Below, in pieces: positions 62,351 to 64,000 of a DNA stretch of 64,000 nucleotides; position 1 is the first letter of the stretch, and every line of letters starts with the position of its first letter. The position numbers and the translations under genes are program-made. This stretch comes from Candidatus Thiodiazotropha endoloripes (GTDB taxonomy: Bacteria; Pseudomonadota; Gammaproteobacteria; Chromatiales; Chromatiaceae). Under the pieces are notes generated by a model, which saw only the letters and a list, made by a program, of their open reading frames with translations, was not told where the DNA came from and did no database searches. The stretch covers positions 1,364,001 to 1,428,000 of the forward strand of contig NZ_LVJW01000006.1 in the NCBI RefSeq assembly GCF_001708965.1. Direction: 5' to 3'.

Positions 62351-62860
62351 GTGGTTGGGTTTCTCTCAACAGGCTCTGAAATCAGTGATAAACCGGTACG
62401 CGGGCCGTCAGGCAAATCCTGTAATTTGCCTTTTTTCATGGGATTCTGCAGCCAAAGCTCCTTTCTTACACGCTGTTATTGAAATAAAAACTATTAAATT
62501 TATTTCATTACCCACGTTTTCACAGGGTATTGAAACAGCAAGCATCGGTGTTACAGAGGGCTGATGCCATATCGATGCAATCTATGATCGGTTGGTGTTG
62601 GCAGTCACTCCTGTCGATTGTGTGTGATCGGCTAAAAAGTCTATATTTCTGATAATATTAGTAAATTACACTGTTTTTGATGGTTGGAGCTCTGTTGGCG
62701 GTGACACTTTGATTGCTCATGTTCTCATTCTGGAATGATCGTGGCGAATATCTCTCAAGTAGCTGTAAAAAATGCCGATCATCATTTTAAGCGTCTGAAG
62801 GAATTTATAGGGGCTACGCTACTTTTGTGAAACTTGTCATAGATACCGGTGGGCTGTCAG
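62351..62860. other. 510-bp intergenic with terminator
   Basis: Contains the terminator at 62410 and then AT-rich sequence without a recognisable gene. No short ORF with a ribosome site was persuasive. A promoter for the PAS sensor is probably here but is not identified. Confidence 0.4.
62410..62436 (+). terminator. rho-independent terminator of the PEP-CTERM-like gene
   Basis: AGGCAAAT/ATTTGCCT 8-bp stem (GGCAAAT 62411-62417, ATTTGCC 62424-62430), loop CCTGTA, then six T, 60 bp after the stop. Confidence 0.9.
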
Positions 62861-64000
62861 GTGAGCGAGATTTGGGCCAACTTAATTGCTGCTTGGCGGG
62901 TGCCATTCATCCGTTATGGCCTGCTTGTGTCTGTGAGCGCCGTGTTGGCCTTTCCAGTTCTCTCCTCTCAATATCTGCAGCCGAAATTTTCTGAGTTGTT
63001 GATCACGGTCGTTGAGCGCAATGCCAAGCTGTCTGCCGGCCATATGCGTAATATGCTGAACCTGGGTAATAATCCCATAGCCCCCGATGTGGTCGACCCA
63101 ATGTTTGAACACCATATCAAGATGTTGGAAGCGGACTATTTATTGTGGAAAGCGAAACTGTTCAATGCCGATGGATTGACTGTCTACTCAACAGCGGCTA
63201 AAGATATCGGTAACTATAACAAATACAGCTATTTTCATGAGAAGGTTGCGGTTGGTGAAACCTACAGCAAACTGGTAACCAAGCAGACAATGAGCATGGA
63301 GGGTGAGACGGTTCCCCGGGATGTAGTGGAAATTTACGTTCCAATGATGAATGGCCAGGAGTTTCTTGGCGCCTTCGAACTCTACTATGACATAACAGAT
63401 GACAATCGAGCCCTGCTGACATTGATCAGGCATGGCAAATCATTGAGTCACGGCCTGTCGTTATTTATTCTGATCCTGCTGTTGATTGTTGCAACCAGAG
63501 CGGGATTCGATGTCAGGCGGCGGCAGCAATTCCAGGATCAGTTGGCAGAGAAAGAGTTGAGGCTTCGTGCCATGAGTGAGTCTGCTCAGGATGCCATCAT
63601 AACCACCAATCAACAGGGAAAAATAGAGAGCTGGAATCCTGCAGCCACACGTATATTTGGCTACCTGGAGGGTGATGCGCTCGAACGAACGATCTACGAT
63701 CTTGTTCGTGCTACCGGTAATCATCAAGAGAGAGATCAGAGTCTGATCGGTTTTATGAAAAATGAAACCCAGATTGGCGATGGGGTGATCGAGCAGATTG
63801 GCATAGATCGGCAGGGAAATGAGTTTCCCCTGGAAATGTCAATTGCCTCGATGCCACTGCAGAATCAAAAGCACTCAGTCTGTGTCATCCGGGATGTGAC
63901 TGAGCGGAAAAAATCGGAGGAGCAGTTACGCTTGAGTCATCAGGTGATGGCGTGTGCAACGGAAGGAATTATGATAACTGATCAGCAGGAGAATATTGTC
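62861..64000 (+). CDS. membrane PAS sensor protein (3' end outside window)
   Basis: Partial: 380 codons are open to the right edge. GTG 62861 (GGTGGG-like site upstream; GTG 62849 also in frame). TM1 at ~13-35, a periplasmic Cache-like region ~36-190 (LLWKAKLFNADGLTVYSTAAKDIGNYN), TM2 at ~195-215, then a PAS domain ~235-350 (SAQDAIITTNQQGKIESWNPAATRIFGYL; VCVIRDVTERKKSEEQLRLSH) and the start of a second PAS (MACATEGIMITDQQ). The output domain, a histidine kinase or GGDEF/EAL, is beyond the window. Confidence 0.85.
   Translation, partial: MSEIWANLIAAWRVPFIRYGLLVSVSAVLAFPVLSSQYLQPKFSELLITVVERNAKLSAGHMRNMLNLGNNPIAPDVVDPMFEHHIKMLEADYLLWKAKLFNADGLTVYSTAAKDIGNYNKYSYFHEKVAVGETYSKLVTKQTMSMEGETVPRDVVEIYVPMMNGQEFLGAFELYYDITDDNRALLTLIRHGKSLSHGLSLFILILLLIVATRAGFDVRRRQQFQDQLAEKELRLRAMSESAQDAIITTNQQGKIESWNPAATRIFGYLEGDALERTIYDLVRATGNHQERDQSLIGFMKNETQIGDGVIEQIGIDRQGNEFPLEMSIASMPLQNQKHSVCVIRDVTERKKSEEQLRLSHQVMACATEGIMITDQQENIV

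Noticed and set aside
1-64000. CRISPR array, tRNA, rRNA or integrase-bordered island
   Set aside because: No regularly spaced repeats, cloverleaf-like sequence, rRNA or integrase was recognised by reading; a tRNAscan or CRISPR finder run would settle it.

Overview
The window reads as ordinary chromosome from a free-living or symbiotic gammaproteobacterium. Support comes from the leuS-lptE-holA block, a cobalamin-dependent MetH, oligopeptidase A, an outer-membrane lipoprotein pathway, and both PEP-CTERM-like and GlyGly-CTERM-like sorting tails. Gene style and repeats recall sulfur-oxidising Chromatiales/Sedimenticola-type genomes, but this is an inference from sequence style only. No phage, plasmid, CRISPR, tRNA or rRNA gene was found.

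Layout. 1-17.6 kb is a cell-surface polysaccharide locus: an ABC-2 exporter pair (first gene cut by the window edge), an LpxL-fold protein, a small lipoprotein, a very strongly expressed secreted surface protein, a parvulin foldase, a methyltransferase/double glycosyltransferase fusion, further glycosyltransferases, a Wzx-like flippase, a nucleotide-sugar epimerase and a WecA/WbpL-type initiating transferase. An opposite-strand GT2 closes it. 18.8-29.1 kb is mostly housekeeping: a globin, leuS-lptE-holA, two secreted EF-hand proteins, a retropepsin-like protease, proA-nadD-rsfS and a WYL regulator. 29-38 kb is envelope and ion handling: two CorC/CNNM proteins, a Na/Pi cotransporter, two related Lys-rich coiled-coil proteins, a His-rich periplasmic protein, a choice-of-anchor H protein and a LEA2 lipoprotein. 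38-52.6 kb holds metH, a membrane-anchored response regulator, msrA, an orphan sensor, OsmC, a UDG-family protein, a quinone-reductase-like enzyme, a VOC protein, two overlapping response regulators (degenerate HD-GYP and HDOD) and an NfeD/SPFH pair. 52.8-64 kb holds a TtcA-CBS-permease operon, small proteins, prlC, a CNP1-like protein, a GIDE/EF-hand + LemA pair, a gamma carbonic anhydrase, a PEP-CTERM-like protein and a PAS sensor cut by the right edge.

Most notable: (1) a 213-bp MITE-like element wedged between rsfS and the WYL gene, with solo or decayed ends elsewhere in the window; (2) nested inverted-repeat islands that prefer 3'-3' intergenic spaces; (3) several unusual protein architectures, namely an LpxL-fold protein lacking the HX4D/E acid, a GlyGly-CTERM protein whose frame continues 40 residues past its tail, a response regulator with a C-terminal membrane anchor, and a GIDE protein carrying an EF-hand. 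Nothing here is clearly an undescribed defence or biosynthetic system; these are the best leads.
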